A DNA stretch of 64,000 nucleotides from an uncultured Eubacteriales bacterium (GCA_900315485.1 OMZI01000002.1:1-64000); one strand, 5' to 3'; counted from the first letter of the stretch, positions 14,732 to 22,591 are shown. Notes: generated from the sequence alone by a model not told the origin. Numbers and translations are program-made.

Positions 14732-15595
14732 ATGAAAATAGAAGAATTGGAAAAATTAAAGGTAGATCCTGATTCAACATCAGTTTATTTGGCGATTAAT
14801 AATGCCGTTAATCAATTGTATTCTTTCGATGCCGCGGGACGAACACCTTTAGTAAAACCTGACTATCCATATGAATATGAGGACAGATGGCATGAAGCAT
14901 GTTATACCGCTAGGTATATGTATGCCTATTCCTATGAGTATCTTCAAATGTTTAAGGAATTTCTAAATATGGTACCTGAAGTTGAAGATCTGAGGGTTGC
15001 TTCACTTGGATGTGGATCCATGGTAGATGCGTGGTCATTGCATAGGGCAATTTATACAGCAAACAGAGATATTGCTGTTAGGTATTATGGCGTAGACATT
15101 GTAAGCTGGGAAAGCAAATACATCCCTAAAGTTACAACGTTTAAAAGCCTGAAATTTGTCAATGACAAGGCTGGAAAATTCCTTTTGGAGAAGGATAAGA
15201 TTGATTATGATGTTATCATTTTTCCAAAATCTATCGGAGACATTTATGCAGACCATTTGGATTTTCAAAGAGTAATAGATGCGTTAGGTGAGAATTCTAA
15301 TAGAAGGTTTTATCTCCTTACATCAAAAATAACATATGCAGGTTCAAGTATGCGAAATGATGAGCATTTGTTGAAAATCGCATCTGACAGAATCATTGCA
15401 TCTGGATTCTGCTTGAACAGGAAAATTGAAAAAAAGGGAGAGGATGTTCCTATAAAAAATCGAAATAACGGATACATCTATCCAGTTGAGATCGACATAA
15501 ATGAAGTAAAAAGGCTCTCTGGTAGATATCCAATACTAAGGAGAAGTTTTGAGAATTATTCTATTTATGAATTTGTAAGAAAAGGAAAGATATGA
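14732..15595 (+). CDS. SAM-methyltransferase-like protein coupled to a DUF1848 gene
   Basis: The 287-residue product begins MKIEELEKLKVDPDSTSVYL. Near residue 90, LRVASLGCGSMVDAWSLHRA is a Rossmann glycine loop, followed by RYYGVDIVSW, an acidic strand end as in SAM-binding motif II, and YDVIIFPKSIGDIY in the motif IV place. No known recognition domain is seen. The gene ends in an ATGA overlap with a DUF1848 protein, so the pair is translated together. Base composition is clearly AT-richer than parA/parB. The substrate is unknown; a modification-system role is possible but not shown. Confidence 0.6.
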   Translation: MKIEELEKLKVDPDSTSVYLAINNAVNQLYSFDAAGRTPLVKPDYPYEYEDRWHEACYTARYMYAYSYEYLQMFKEFLNMVPEVEDLRVASLGCGSMVDAWSLHRAIYTANRDIAVRYYGVDIVSWESKYIPKVTTFKSLKFVNDKAGKFLLEKDKIDYDVIIFPKSIGDIYADHLDFQRVIDALGENSNRRFYLLTSKITYAGSSMRNDEHLLKIASDRIIASGFCLNRKIEKKGEDVPIKNRNNGYIYPVEIDINEVKRLSGRYPILRRSFENYSIYEFVRKGKI

Positions 15596-16539
15596 TTCTT
15601 AGTGTAAGTAGAAGAACGGATATACCGAATTACTATTCTGATTGGTTCATTAATCGAATCAAGGACAAGTATTTATATGTTAAAAATCCGATGAATGCTC
15701 ATCAAATAAGCAAGATAGATCTATCACCGGAAATAGTTGACTGCATAGTTTTCTGGACCAAGAATCCAATCAATATGCTTGATAAGCTGGATGATCTGAA
15801 AGATTATCAGTATTACTTCCAAATCACACTTACAGGATACGGGAAAGACGTCGAGCCAGGGCTTCCGGATAAAAACAAAGAGCTCATACCCGCATTTAAG
15901 GAACTCTCGGAAAGAATTGGAAAAAAGCGTACTATTTGGAGATATGATCCGATTCTCATAAATAGAAAATACACAAAAGAGTATCACTATAGAGCTTTTA
16001 CAAAAATCGCAGATGCGCTTAAAGATTATACTGAAAAGGTAGTAATCAGTTTTGTTGATTTGTATGCCAAAACACAGAGGAATACTGCAGGACTAATGAT
16101 TGAAAATACTGGCGATGAAGAGATGCTGGAAATAGCAGCCAGACTTGCAGGAATTGCACATGAGAGAGGTTTGCAGATTGAATCATGCGCTGAGGCAATA
16201 GACTTGGCATCAGCAGGAGTTAATCACGGTCATTGCATTGATAAAAGCCTTATAGAAGAACTATTAGGATGTCCACTCAAAGGCGGTAAAGATAAGAACC
16301 AGAGACCAGAATGTGGTTGCATGGAAAGTGTCGAAGTTGGAGCCTACAATACTTGTAAAAATGGATGTAAATATTGCTACGCAAATTTTAATAGGGAAAG
16401 AGTCATAAGTCAGTGTCATCTTTATGATCCTGATTCACCTTTGCTCTGCGGATATGTTGATGAAAGTGCTGGAGATAAAATCACAATCCGAAAAGTAGAA
16501 TCATTAAAAGAACGACAGCTATCTTTGCTTGATATGTAG
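15592..16539 (+). CDS. DUF1848 radical-SAM-like iron-sulfur protein
   Basis: The 315-residue product starts MILSVSRRTDIPNYYSDWF, the DUF1848 signature. IVFWTKNPINML, FQITLTGYGKDVEPGLP, TIWRYDPIL and VVISFVDLYAKT are all in family order. The cysteines CxC (241, 243) and C-x3-C-x2-C (255, 259, 262) sit near the C-terminus. C-x3-C-x2-C is the cluster motif of radical SAM enzymes, but in those it is at the front of the barrel; here it is at the end. The family is uncharacterised, with a distant likeness to spore photoproduct lyase. It overlaps the methyltransferase-like gene by four bases, implying a joint reaction. Confidence 0.8.
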   Translation: MILSVSRRTDIPNYYSDWFINRIKDKYLYVKNPMNAHQISKIDLSPEIVDCIVFWTKNPINMLDKLDDLKDYQYYFQITLTGYGKDVEPGLPDKNKELIPAFKELSERIGKKRTIWRYDPILINRKYTKEYHYRAFTKIADALKDYTEKVVISFVDLYAKTQRNTAGLMIENTGDEEMLEIAARLAGIAHERGLQIESCAEAIDLASAGVNHGHCIDKSLIEELLGCPLKGGKDKNQRPECGCMESVEVGAYNTCKNGCKYCYANFNRERVISQCHLYDPDSPLLCGYVDESAGDKITIRKVESLKERQLSLLDM

Positions 16540-16665
16540 ATTAACAAGATGTTATACGACTTGAATTCACATATAACCTTGCAAAATATGCACAGGTTTT
16601 GCAGTGTCGGGATGACAAGAAAAATGAGACTATATCATTACCACAGAGAAACGGAGGTAAGTGAT

Positions 16666-16950
16666 ATGGCAAAAGTATACTGCATAACAAAAGACAAAAG
16701 GCATGATTTTTATCTGAGTGCAAGTGGAAATGAATACTATCTGTTTTCACAAAACAGATGGAAAAGTGTTGAGTGCTTCTATCGAGATGGAGTTCATCTG
16801 GAAAAGGCAATAAACCATGGTATCGGTAGATCAGACTGGGCCATCCATCATACGATGGACAAATTGATGACTTATATTCCGTATATCGAAAAAGAATGCG
16901 GTATTACCGTACTTAGAAAAACTATAAAGAAGCAGAGGAAAGCGGCATAG
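16666..16950 (+). CDS. Hypothetical 94-residue protein
   Basis: The start at 16666 follows ACGGAGGTAAGTG. The product reads MAKVYCITKDKRHDFYLSAS, an aromatic-rich N-terminal sheet (YYLFSQNRWKSVECFYRDG), then a helical C-terminus ending in a basic KTIKKQRK tail. This resembles small element-encoded proteins with no assigned function. It is 11 bp upstream of the next gene and probably co-transcribed. An inverted repeat TGCAAAA/TTTTGCA (16580-16603) lies upstream and could be an operator. Confidence 0.5.
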   Translation: MAKVYCITKDKRHDFYLSASGNEYYLFSQNRWKSVECFYRDGVHLEKAINHGIGRSDWAIHHTMDKLMTYIPYIEKECGITVLRKTIKKQRKAA

Positions 16951-16961
16951 GAGGAGCGGCA

Positions 16962-17942
16962 ATGAGGCTGCATGATTACGACGAAATGCTGGACATGATC
17001 GAAGCTAATATCCAAATAGAGAAGGATGATTTAGCTGAACTAGTCAAGAGAAGTTTTGTGCTCGATGAGAGAGCATCAGCAGAGTATTTTCAAATCATAA
17101 ATGAGAATCAGAGAACTTTGAGACAATATATTGTTGAAAGAAAAGTTTGCCATGCTTTGGCGGATTTTGCTTCCGGGGTTACTTTGGAAAAGGTATCCGA
17201 GAAATACAACTATGAGCTCACCAGCTTAAGAAAAGCTATGATAACTTATGATAGTCAGCATAGATCGCCAAGGAAAATACGAGAAGCCGGGTTCGAATGT
17301 CCAGAGCCAGTATACCTCAGACAGATAGTTTCAGAACATGCTGATATGATCAAAGAAGAGCAGGATGCAGAATCAAATAATAGATTTCTTAAAGAGCTGA
17401 TGGCTCTCATAGATGAGAACACTACGCTAAGAGATTCTCTTTCACAAGAACGACGCAAAGCACGCAGTCTGAACATCAATACCGAAATGAACACATTTAG
17501 CAAAGAAAAATATAATGAGTTCCTTGAACTGGAGAATTTGAGAGTAAGTTATGGCTTCAGCGTAGATGCTATCCTTGCTCTGCAGAATGAATCAGAAAAG
17601 ACAGGAACACCATTGAAAGAGCTTTGCAATATGAAGCTGGATACTTTATTCTTTGCAGAGCCATCAATGGATGAATATGATGAGGGATATGATGAAATCG
17701 AGAGGCTGGAATACCACAATACCTATGAGCTAAATACCGCTGAAGCATGGAACCTCTACTATAACGATGACGGATATGAAAACGCAGAACCAGATTTCTA
17801 TGCAGAAAACGAGTCGGACTACTATGGAAATGAAGATATCTCCGATGCAGAGTTGGAAGCATATTTTGCACAAGCAGATGAAGAAGACGACTATGAACCA
17901 GATGAGATAGAACCGTTCATAAGATCAGATGAATTTGCATAG
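16962..17942 (+). CDS. Hypothetical protein with a helix-turn-helix-like middle and an acidic tail
   Basis: The 326-residue product starts after GGAGGAGCGGC. Residues about 60-100 (CHALADFASGVTLEKVSEKY followed by LTSLRKAMITYD) look like a helix-turn-helix. Residues about 140-175 form a charged coiled coil (RFLKELMALIDENTTLRDSL). The last 100 residues are extremely acidic and tyrosine-rich, with many DE/EY/DD steps, and are predicted to be disordered. Such a tail could mimic DNA or bind a basic partner, but that is speculation. No family is recognised. Confidence 0.5.
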   Translation: MRLHDYDEMLDMIEANIQIEKDDLAELVKRSFVLDERASAEYFQIINENQRTLRQYIVERKVCHALADFASGVTLEKVSEKYNYELTSLRKAMITYDSQHRSPRKIREAGFECPEPVYLRQIVSEHADMIKEEQDAESNNRFLKELMALIDENTTLRDSLSQERRKARSLNINTEMNTFSKEKYNEFLELENLRVSYGFSVDAILALQNESEKTGTPLKELCNMKLDTLFFAEPSMDEYDEGYDEIERLEYHNTYELNTAEAWNLYYNDDGYENAEPDFYAENESDYYGNEDISDAELEAYFAQADEEDDYEPDEIEPFIRSDEFA

Positions 17943-17950
17943 GAAACACT

Positions 17951-18268
17951 ATGATCATTATAGCAATACTAATATTTGGGTTTATTGGAATTATTCTACA
18001 CCTCAGTTTCGCTGGGGCGGAGCCTGAGGTGAAGGTCGCCGGGCTTACATTCTTTATCTCGCTGTTCCTTGTTGGACCTTTATTCAATGGAATTATTTCC
18101 ATACCGGCACCTGTTCCGATGGATTCAGAAAACACTATAGAGGTTGTATCAATAATAGTCGCAATTGTCTTTGCAGCAATTGCCCTAGGTATATATAAAC
18201 TAGTTGAAGAAATAAAGTATAGATATAGACAGAGGAAAAGCAAAAGAGAGAATAACAAATATCATTAG
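17951..18268 (+). CDS. Small membrane protein
   Basis: A 105-residue product with three hydrophobic stretches (about residues 1-20, 27-48 and 62-78) and a basic tail RYRQRKSKRENN. It starts 8 bp after the acidic-tail gene, so it is in the same operon, which ends at the terminator at 18275. Function unknown. Confidence 0.5.
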   Translation: MIIIAILIFGFIGIILHLSFAGAEPEVKVAGLTFFISLFLVGPLFNGIISIPAPVPMDSENTIEVVSIIVAIVFAAIALGIYKLVEEIKYRYRQRKSKRENNKYH

Positions 18269-18274
18269 TACAAC

Positions 18275-18320
18275 AATAGCCCGGCAGGACTCAAATCTAT
18301 CCTACAGGGCTATTATTTGT
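18275..18320 (+). terminator. Intrinsic terminator ending the 16.7-18.3 kb operon
   Basis: AATAGCCC pairs with GGGCTATT, extended by AGG/CCT inside; it is followed by ATTTG. It lies 7 bp after the stop of the small membrane protein. Confidence 0.7.
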
Positions 18321-18375
18321 CATTGGTATTTTAGGTATTTATATGGAAGGTTTATTATGAAGAAAAGTTTTGTCT

Positions 18376-18421
18376 GTTTCGTTTGACAAGTATAGATTAA
18401 CTCTTCTTCTTTAAACGAAAC
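18376..18421 (+). promoter_or_regulatory. 9-bp inverted repeat in the leader before the DUF3846 gene
   Basis: GTTTCGTTT at 18376 is exactly complementary to AAACGAAAC at 18413, with a shorter AAG/CTT pairing inside. Together with the terminator-like hairpin at 18443 it forms a two-hairpin leader in front of a single gene, the layout of an attenuator. No ligand class is recognised. Confidence 0.35.
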
Positions 18422-18442
18422 TAAAGTGAAAATGAACTTTAC

Positions 18443-18478
18443 ATGACTTGATCAGATTTCAATGGTCGAGTCATTTTT
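18443..18478 (+). terminator. Terminator-like hairpin in the leader of the DUF3846 gene
   Basis: ATGACTTGATCA pairs with TGGTCGAGTCAT (12 bp, two G-T pairs) over an 8-nt loop, then TTTTT. It ends 33 nt before the ATG at 18511. The upstream operon already has its own terminator at 18275, so this one acts on the leader itself. Confidence 0.65.
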
Positions 18479-18510
18479 CTTTGCAAAAAATAGGAAGGAG
18501 CGTGATTTCA

Positions 18511-18963
18511 ATGACAGAAAATGATGAAAAAGAGATGCTCAGGGTGATAGTTTGCAGGCCTGGTGAGGTCGCAGAAATTGTCGAAATCGAAGATGATCTT
18601 GAGTCGATGCAGGAGCTTGTCGGTGGTCTTATCGAGCCATATGATCCGTTCTATTCGGAGACAGATCCGAGGTATGAGAACGTGATCCTGGTGTGCAATG
18701 AGGAAGGTAAACTCAGCCAAATGCCTCCAAGCAGGGCAATAGTTGATGAAGACGGACATGTGATGGATATAATCGCAGGCCCGTTTTTTCTTTGCTATGC
18801 ACCTGTGGAGAGCGAGAAATTCCTGTCGATGCCGCCAGATCTTGAAGAAGAATTCAGGAAGAAATATGAGCTTCCGGAGAAGATTTACCGGACTGAAAAG
18901 GGAATTGAGGTGATCAGATTTGATCCGCGAAAAGCAGAGAAAGAGCAGGATTATGAGAGATAG
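18511..18963 (+). CDS. DUF3846 domain protein
   Basis: The 150-residue product begins MTENDEKEMLRVIVCRPGEV. IVEIEDDLESMQELVGGLIE, NVILVCNEEGK, PPSRAIVDEDGHVMDIIAGP and a final FFLCYAPVESEKF match DUF3846, a small domain common in Firmicute plasmids and integrative elements that resembles antirestriction-type or regulatory beta folds. No function is established. The start at 18511 follows AGGAAGGAGCGTG. It is the last gene before the putative oriT and mobilization genes. Confidence 0.72.
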   Translation: MTENDEKEMLRVIVCRPGEVAEIVEIEDDLESMQELVGGLIEPYDPFYSETDPRYENVILVCNEEGKLSQMPPSRAIVDEDGHVMDIIAGPFFLCYAPVESEKFLSMPPDLEEEFRKKYELPEKIYRTEKGIEVIRFDPRKAEKEQDYER

Positions 18964-19157
18964 GCTGAAGCCCGGAAAAGGCAGCAAACGCCGCTAAGCA
19001 CGTCTGCACTATTTTAGCAAGCACTGCATCCGTGGACACAACCACTCCTGCGACCCTGGTGGCAAGCCCCCAGACCCCTGACTGCCCGAAGAATAACAGC
19101 TGTGTCCACACTGTGGCGCTGACAAGATAATCAATGAGAGGAGAGTTTTGAGGTGCG
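18964..19157. other. Candidate origin of transfer (oriT) upstream of mobC
   Basis: The 194 bases between DUF3846 and mobC hold a perfect inverted repeat, GTGGACACA at 19032 and TGTGTCCAC at 19101, enclosing a C-rich stretch. Inside lies ACTCCTGCGACCC, which resembles the core TCCTG-C of IncP-type nic sites. The place, directly before mobC and the relaxase, is where oriT is found in MOBP elements. This is inference from position and repeats only. Confidence 0.4.
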
Positions 19158-19481
19158 ATGAAGAAAGGTAAAGAGAAACACATAAGACTTAGTGAAGCTG
19201 AGGCGGAGGACCTTCGCAGGAAAGCTGAAGCGGCATGCCTGACCGAGTCGGCTTTCATAAGGCAGTTGATCGCCGGCTATGTACCGGTCCAGGCTCCTGA
19301 CGAGAGATTCTATAAAGTGATGGACCTGATCCGTGAACTGGCTGACAAAATAGATGATGTTGCGATGAAAACAGAAAATTCAGTCGACATGATAGCTGTT
19401 ATGAGTGAAGCAAAGAAGTGGAGGCTCATCCAGAATGCAATTGAGATGGAGTTCCTGAGACCGAAGCGGAGGGAAGAGTAA
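19158..19481 (+). CDS. mobC: MobC-like relaxosome accessory protein
   Basis: The 107-residue product starts MKKGKEKHIRLSEAEAEDLR with the ribbon-helix-helix pattern of MobC/NikA: a basic strand (KHIRLSEAEAEDL), two helices including CLTESAFIRQLIAGY, then a long helical C-terminus. MobC proteins bind oriT and help the relaxase open the DNA at nic. The stop overlaps the relaxase start by one base, typical of mobilization operons. The start at 19158 follows GAGGTGCG. Confidence 0.82.
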   Translation: MKKGKEKHIRLSEAEAEDLRRKAEAACLTESAFIRQLIAGYVPVQAPDERFYKVMDLIRELADKIDDVAMKTENSVDMIAVMSEAKKWRLIQNAIEMEFLRPKRREE

Positions 19482-20821
19482 TGGCGGTAACAAAAATCTG
19501 GAAGATCAAAGGCAAGGCCGGTTCGCCACTTACCTATGTTGCAAATCCTGAAAAGACTCAGAGACAATTCACTGAGTCAGAGCAGCAGGCTCTTGCTGAC
19601 GTTATTGCCTATGCAGCAAACGAAGATAAGACCGAGAAGCTATATTACACATCGGGAATCAACTGTACAGTCGAGTGTGCCCGAGATCAGTTCGATACTG
19701 TCAAGCTGAGATTTGGTAAAACTGATGGCATCGTTGCCTTCCATGCTTATCAGAGCTTCAAAGAAGGTGAGGTCACTCCCGATGAAGCTCATGCGATCGG
19801 AGTGGAGCTGGCAAAGGAGATGTGGGGCAAGAGATTTCAGATCGTTGTGGCAACTCATGTGAACACAAAGTGCGTTCATAATCATATCGTGATCAATTCA
19901 GTATCGTTCATTGACGGCAAGAAATTTCATGACTGCAGAGACATGTACAAGCAGCTTCGGGATACTTCTGACCGAATATGTCTTGAACATGGTCTGTCGG
20001 TGATCAAGGAGCCGAAAGGTAAGCGGGTCGGAACTTATCTCTACAAAATGGAACATGCAGGAATGCCGACCAGATACAATGTGGCCAGACAGGCTATCGA
20101 CGAAGCTGTAGCTCTTAGCCTGACGATAGAGGAATTCAAATATGAACTTCGCAAGCGCGGTTACAGCTATCGCTTTGATCCGCAGCGCAAGTACTGGACT
20201 ATCACTCCGCCGGGCTGGAAGAAGGCAATACGTATCCATCAGCTTGGAGAAGATTATACGCGGGAAAGTATCGAGCGACGCATCTACGATAATGATCCAT
20301 CTGTAAGGACAGAGAGAATCAGACAGAGCTATCGCATCCCGAATCAGTACAACCTTCGAAGGCGCATCGATCGCATCATGGGCAGGACCGGACTTGAGAA
20401 GCTTTACCTGAGATACTGCTATGAACTCGGATACCTTCCGAAGTACCGGCAGAACCCGACAAAACTTCATATTGTCCTGAAGGAAGATCTTCTGAAGTGT
20501 GATCAGTACTCTGAGCAGGCAAAGCTGCTGTCAAAATACCATGTGAACACTGACGAGGATCTTTCGCTGCTTATGGAGCGAATCGAGCAGAGACTCTCCG
20601 ATGCAGCAGCGGAAAGAACAGAACTTAAGAACAAGACCAGGCGCATCCTGCCTCAGGCTGAGATCGATCAAGCCAGACAGGAGATGTTTGATAGGACTAG
20701 TGAGATCAGAGACCTAAGGAGAGAGTTTAAGGTGTGTCATCAGATACAGGAGCGCTCCGGACATGTAAGAGAGAACCTCGAGATCATTGACAGAGACAGA
20801 CAACGCGAAAAGGCAAGGTAG
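19481..20821 (+). CDS. MOBP-type relaxase (mobilization nuclease)
   Basis: The 446-residue product starts MAVTKIWKIKGKAGSPLTYV. Tyr19 is the best candidate for the DNA-attacking tyrosine. The three-histidine metal motif is ATHVNTKCVHNHIVINSVSF with His126, His133 and His135. LYKMEHAGMPTRYN, a basic middle region and a coiled-coil C-terminus (about 360-440, rich in Arg/Glu) follow. It nicks one strand at oriT and pilots the DNA into a recipient through a transfer channel supplied by another element, because no coupling protein or VirB4 is visible here. It is translationally coupled to mobC. Confidence 0.9.
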   Translation: MAVTKIWKIKGKAGSPLTYVANPEKTQRQFTESEQQALADVIAYAANEDKTEKLYYTSGINCTVECARDQFDTVKLRFGKTDGIVAFHAYQSFKEGEVTPDEAHAIGVELAKEMWGKRFQIVVATHVNTKCVHNHIVINSVSFIDGKKFHDCRDMYKQLRDTSDRICLEHGLSVIKEPKGKRVGTYLYKMEHAGMPTRYNVARQAIDEAVALSLTIEEFKYELRKRGYSYRFDPQRKYWTITPPGWKKAIRIHQLGEDYTRESIERRIYDNDPSVRTERIRQSYRIPNQYNLRRRIDRIMGRTGLEKLYLRYCYELGYLPKYRQNPTKLHIVLKEDLLKCDQYSEQAKLLSKYHVNTDEDLSLLMERIEQRLSDAAAERTELKNKTRRILPQAEIDQARQEMFDRTSEIRDLRREFKVCHQIQERSGHVRENLEIIDRDRQREKAR

Positions 20822-20860
20822 TACCCCTGATTAAAATGTGCCTTGCTGAATTAGGCATTG

Positions 20861-20943
20861 TATCCGATGCGTATGCTGTTATAAAGGCTGCATATGCACC
20901 ACTTACGTAGCTTCGGCCTTTACATCAGCATACGCATCGGATA
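20861..20943. repeat. Perfect 18-bp inverted repeat (long hairpin or cruciform)
   Basis: TATCCGATGCGTATGCTG and its exact complement are 47 bases apart, and the inner AAAGGC/GCCTTT lengthens the stem. No T-run follows. The length and perfection are well beyond an ordinary terminator. Confidence 0.85.
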
Positions 20944-21062
20944 ATTCCCTGATAACAGCAAGCTATGATGTGGTTTTATAAGGTGAGCTCACTATGGTGA
21001 AATAAAGTGAGCTCTGAGCGGCTATTTTAACTGATCCCTAACATCATCTTATTTTCCTCAGG

Positions 21063-21101
21063 GAGCGGTTGTGAAATATAAATTCATAACCGCTCTATTT
21101 T
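21063..21101 (+). terminator. Intrinsic terminator after the mobilization region
   Basis: GAGCGGTT pairs with AACCGCTC, and TGAA/TTCA pair inside; TATTTTC follows. Confidence 0.65.
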
Positions 21102-21219
21102 CATTGAGCCATTAGCAGGCTTAATAATATTGATATTATTCATTGATGACGATGGTATCATAATAATAGATTAATCAATATATATCAGAATCATTTGTAA
21201 TCATTGAGAGAAAAGTACT

Positions 21220-22311
21220 ATGAATAATAACGATATTAATACCATAAGATTGAGCCAAGATAAGTTAAAGGATGCGATCAACAGCAACAAAGCTTTAAAA
21301 GGTGCTGCATCAATTAACGCTTCTTACTATAAAAGACTACAAAAGCAACAGAAAGAGGCCATTGAAAGAATAACTAGGTCGACTCTTGTATCTAAGTCGG
21401 CTAATAATATGCTTCGTGAAAGCTATACTGCTTTTGCAGAGTCCATTAACGCTTTAACACCTAGTTTGCAAGTTGCGACACAATTGAGTAGTCGTTTAGC
21501 TACGATTTACAGTGAGCTAATCCCTAAGATTCCACCAATAAATATTCCGCATATCGAAATACCTAAAATAGAAATCCCACCTGGGCTAATTGATGCATTT
21601 AAACGGTACAAATATCTCTCTCTATACTGTAGAGCTGACTGGCCGTTGTTCTTGATTGATAACGAGGAACTAAGGTCGGCAATGGATCCATTTATCGATA
21701 CTGAAGAATTGGAACCTGAAGCCTTAACGGAAGCAATCACCGCTTACATTGATCGTGTAGGTATAGAAACGATTTCAAACCAGTGGAATGATTATGCATT
21801 TATTGAGGACGATAGGATGCGCATTCTGCTGGAAGCTATTCAATTATATAATCAAGGCTATTATTATGGGTGCACGTCTATTTTGATGTGCCAGATTGCT
21901 GGAATCATAAGTAGCTCATACAATGGATTACTTGAAGATGGAAAGGAACCAAACGTTAGGGGGATAAGACTTCTTTATCAATCATATAACGATGGTAAAG
22001 AATTAAACACGGGAACAGAAAATAAGATTGTATCTGGGGATAAACGCGCTCCTGAAAAACAATTATTGCTCTGTATGCTGGCAGATGTTGATTCAGGTCT
22101 TCTGTACTGGAAAGCAGCAGTTGATTATCTCTATAACATTGTCTTTACATCTGATAATGATAAAGATAAGCATGCTTGCCGAAATAAGATTTGTCATGGG
22201 ATTCAACTGAATTATGGAGATAAAGAGCATGCTTTGAAAGCTGTTCTTAGCATCGACTTAGCAATCAAGCTGGCTAATTACTACTATGAATCCGAAGAGA
22301 ATGACATGTAG
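21220..22311 (+). CDS. HEPN-like domain protein, possible abortive-infection or defence cargo
   Basis: The 363-residue product starts MNNNDINTIRLSQDKLKDAI. The first 150 residues are helical with a repetitive PPINIPHIEIPKIEIPPG linker. The C-terminal half is all-helical (AIQLYNQGYYYGCTSILMCQ...), and Arg321-Asn-Lys-Ile-Cys-His326-Gly gives the R-x4-H signature of HEPN ribonucleases, followed by LNYGDKEHALKAVL as in Abi-type HEPN proteins. The gene is AT-rich, last in the island and directly inside the right end repeat, a usual place for defence cargo. No partner antitoxin gene is seen. ATG follows a weak ribosome site (GAGAGAAAAG). Confidence 0.6.
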   Translation: MNNNDINTIRLSQDKLKDAINSNKALKGAASINASYYKRLQKQQKEAIERITRSTLVSKSANNMLRESYTAFAESINALTPSLQVATQLSSRLATIYSELIPKIPPINIPHIEIPKIEIPPGLIDAFKRYKYLSLYCRADWPLFLIDNEELRSAMDPFIDTEELEPEALTEAITAYIDRVGIETISNQWNDYAFIEDDRMRILLEAIQLYNQGYYYGCTSILMCQIAGIISSSYNGLLEDGKEPNVRGIRLLYQSYNDGKELNTGTENKIVSGDKRAPEKQLLLCMLADVDSGLLYWKAAVDYLYNIVFTSDNDKDKHACRNKICHGIQLNYGDKEHALKAVLSIDLAIKLANYYYESEENDM

Positions 22312-22513
22312 ACTGATTCAGACTTATAACAAAGATAAGAAGACTATGATTCCTATTTGCTAGTATTTACAGAAATGAGTGTGATACTATTTTGATACTA
22401 AAAAACCAAAGAGCCCATGGAAATGATAAAAATAGAAGAAAGAGTGTGCAGAGAACGCTGTATTTGTAGGTCCTGGGTCGGTTACAATGGCTACATCTGA
22501 AGAATTTGAATAA

Positions 22514-22591
22514 GCATTTCTATGTTCATAACGCCGTTGGCGTAATGAAGAAATGCTTGATCTCCGGAGGCTGAGCTCCTCCGATAGAGTG
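22514..22591. repeat. Two-stem structured repeat (copy 1)
   Basis: Outer stem GCATTTCT/AGAAATGC (22514-22521 with 22549-22556) encloses ACGCC-GTT-GGCGT. A 35-nt block (22557-22591) with its own GGAGG/CCTCC pairing follows; 34 of its 35 bases match 41460-41494. The outer stems of the two copies differ in sequence yet both pair. Confidence 0.6.

Larger units (their letters stand above)
20822..21219. other. Non-coding region of three consecutive hairpins after the relaxase
   Basis: The 398-base gap holds three structures. First, a perfect 18-bp inverted repeat (20861-20878 with 20926-20943), extended inside by AAAGGC/GCCTTT. Second, a 9-bp repeat GAGCTCACT/AGTGAGCTC at 20985-21014. Third, a terminator at 21063-21101. 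The rest is AT-rich and without genes. The layout could be a replication or transfer initiation region, or a structured RNA. Confidence 0.55.
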
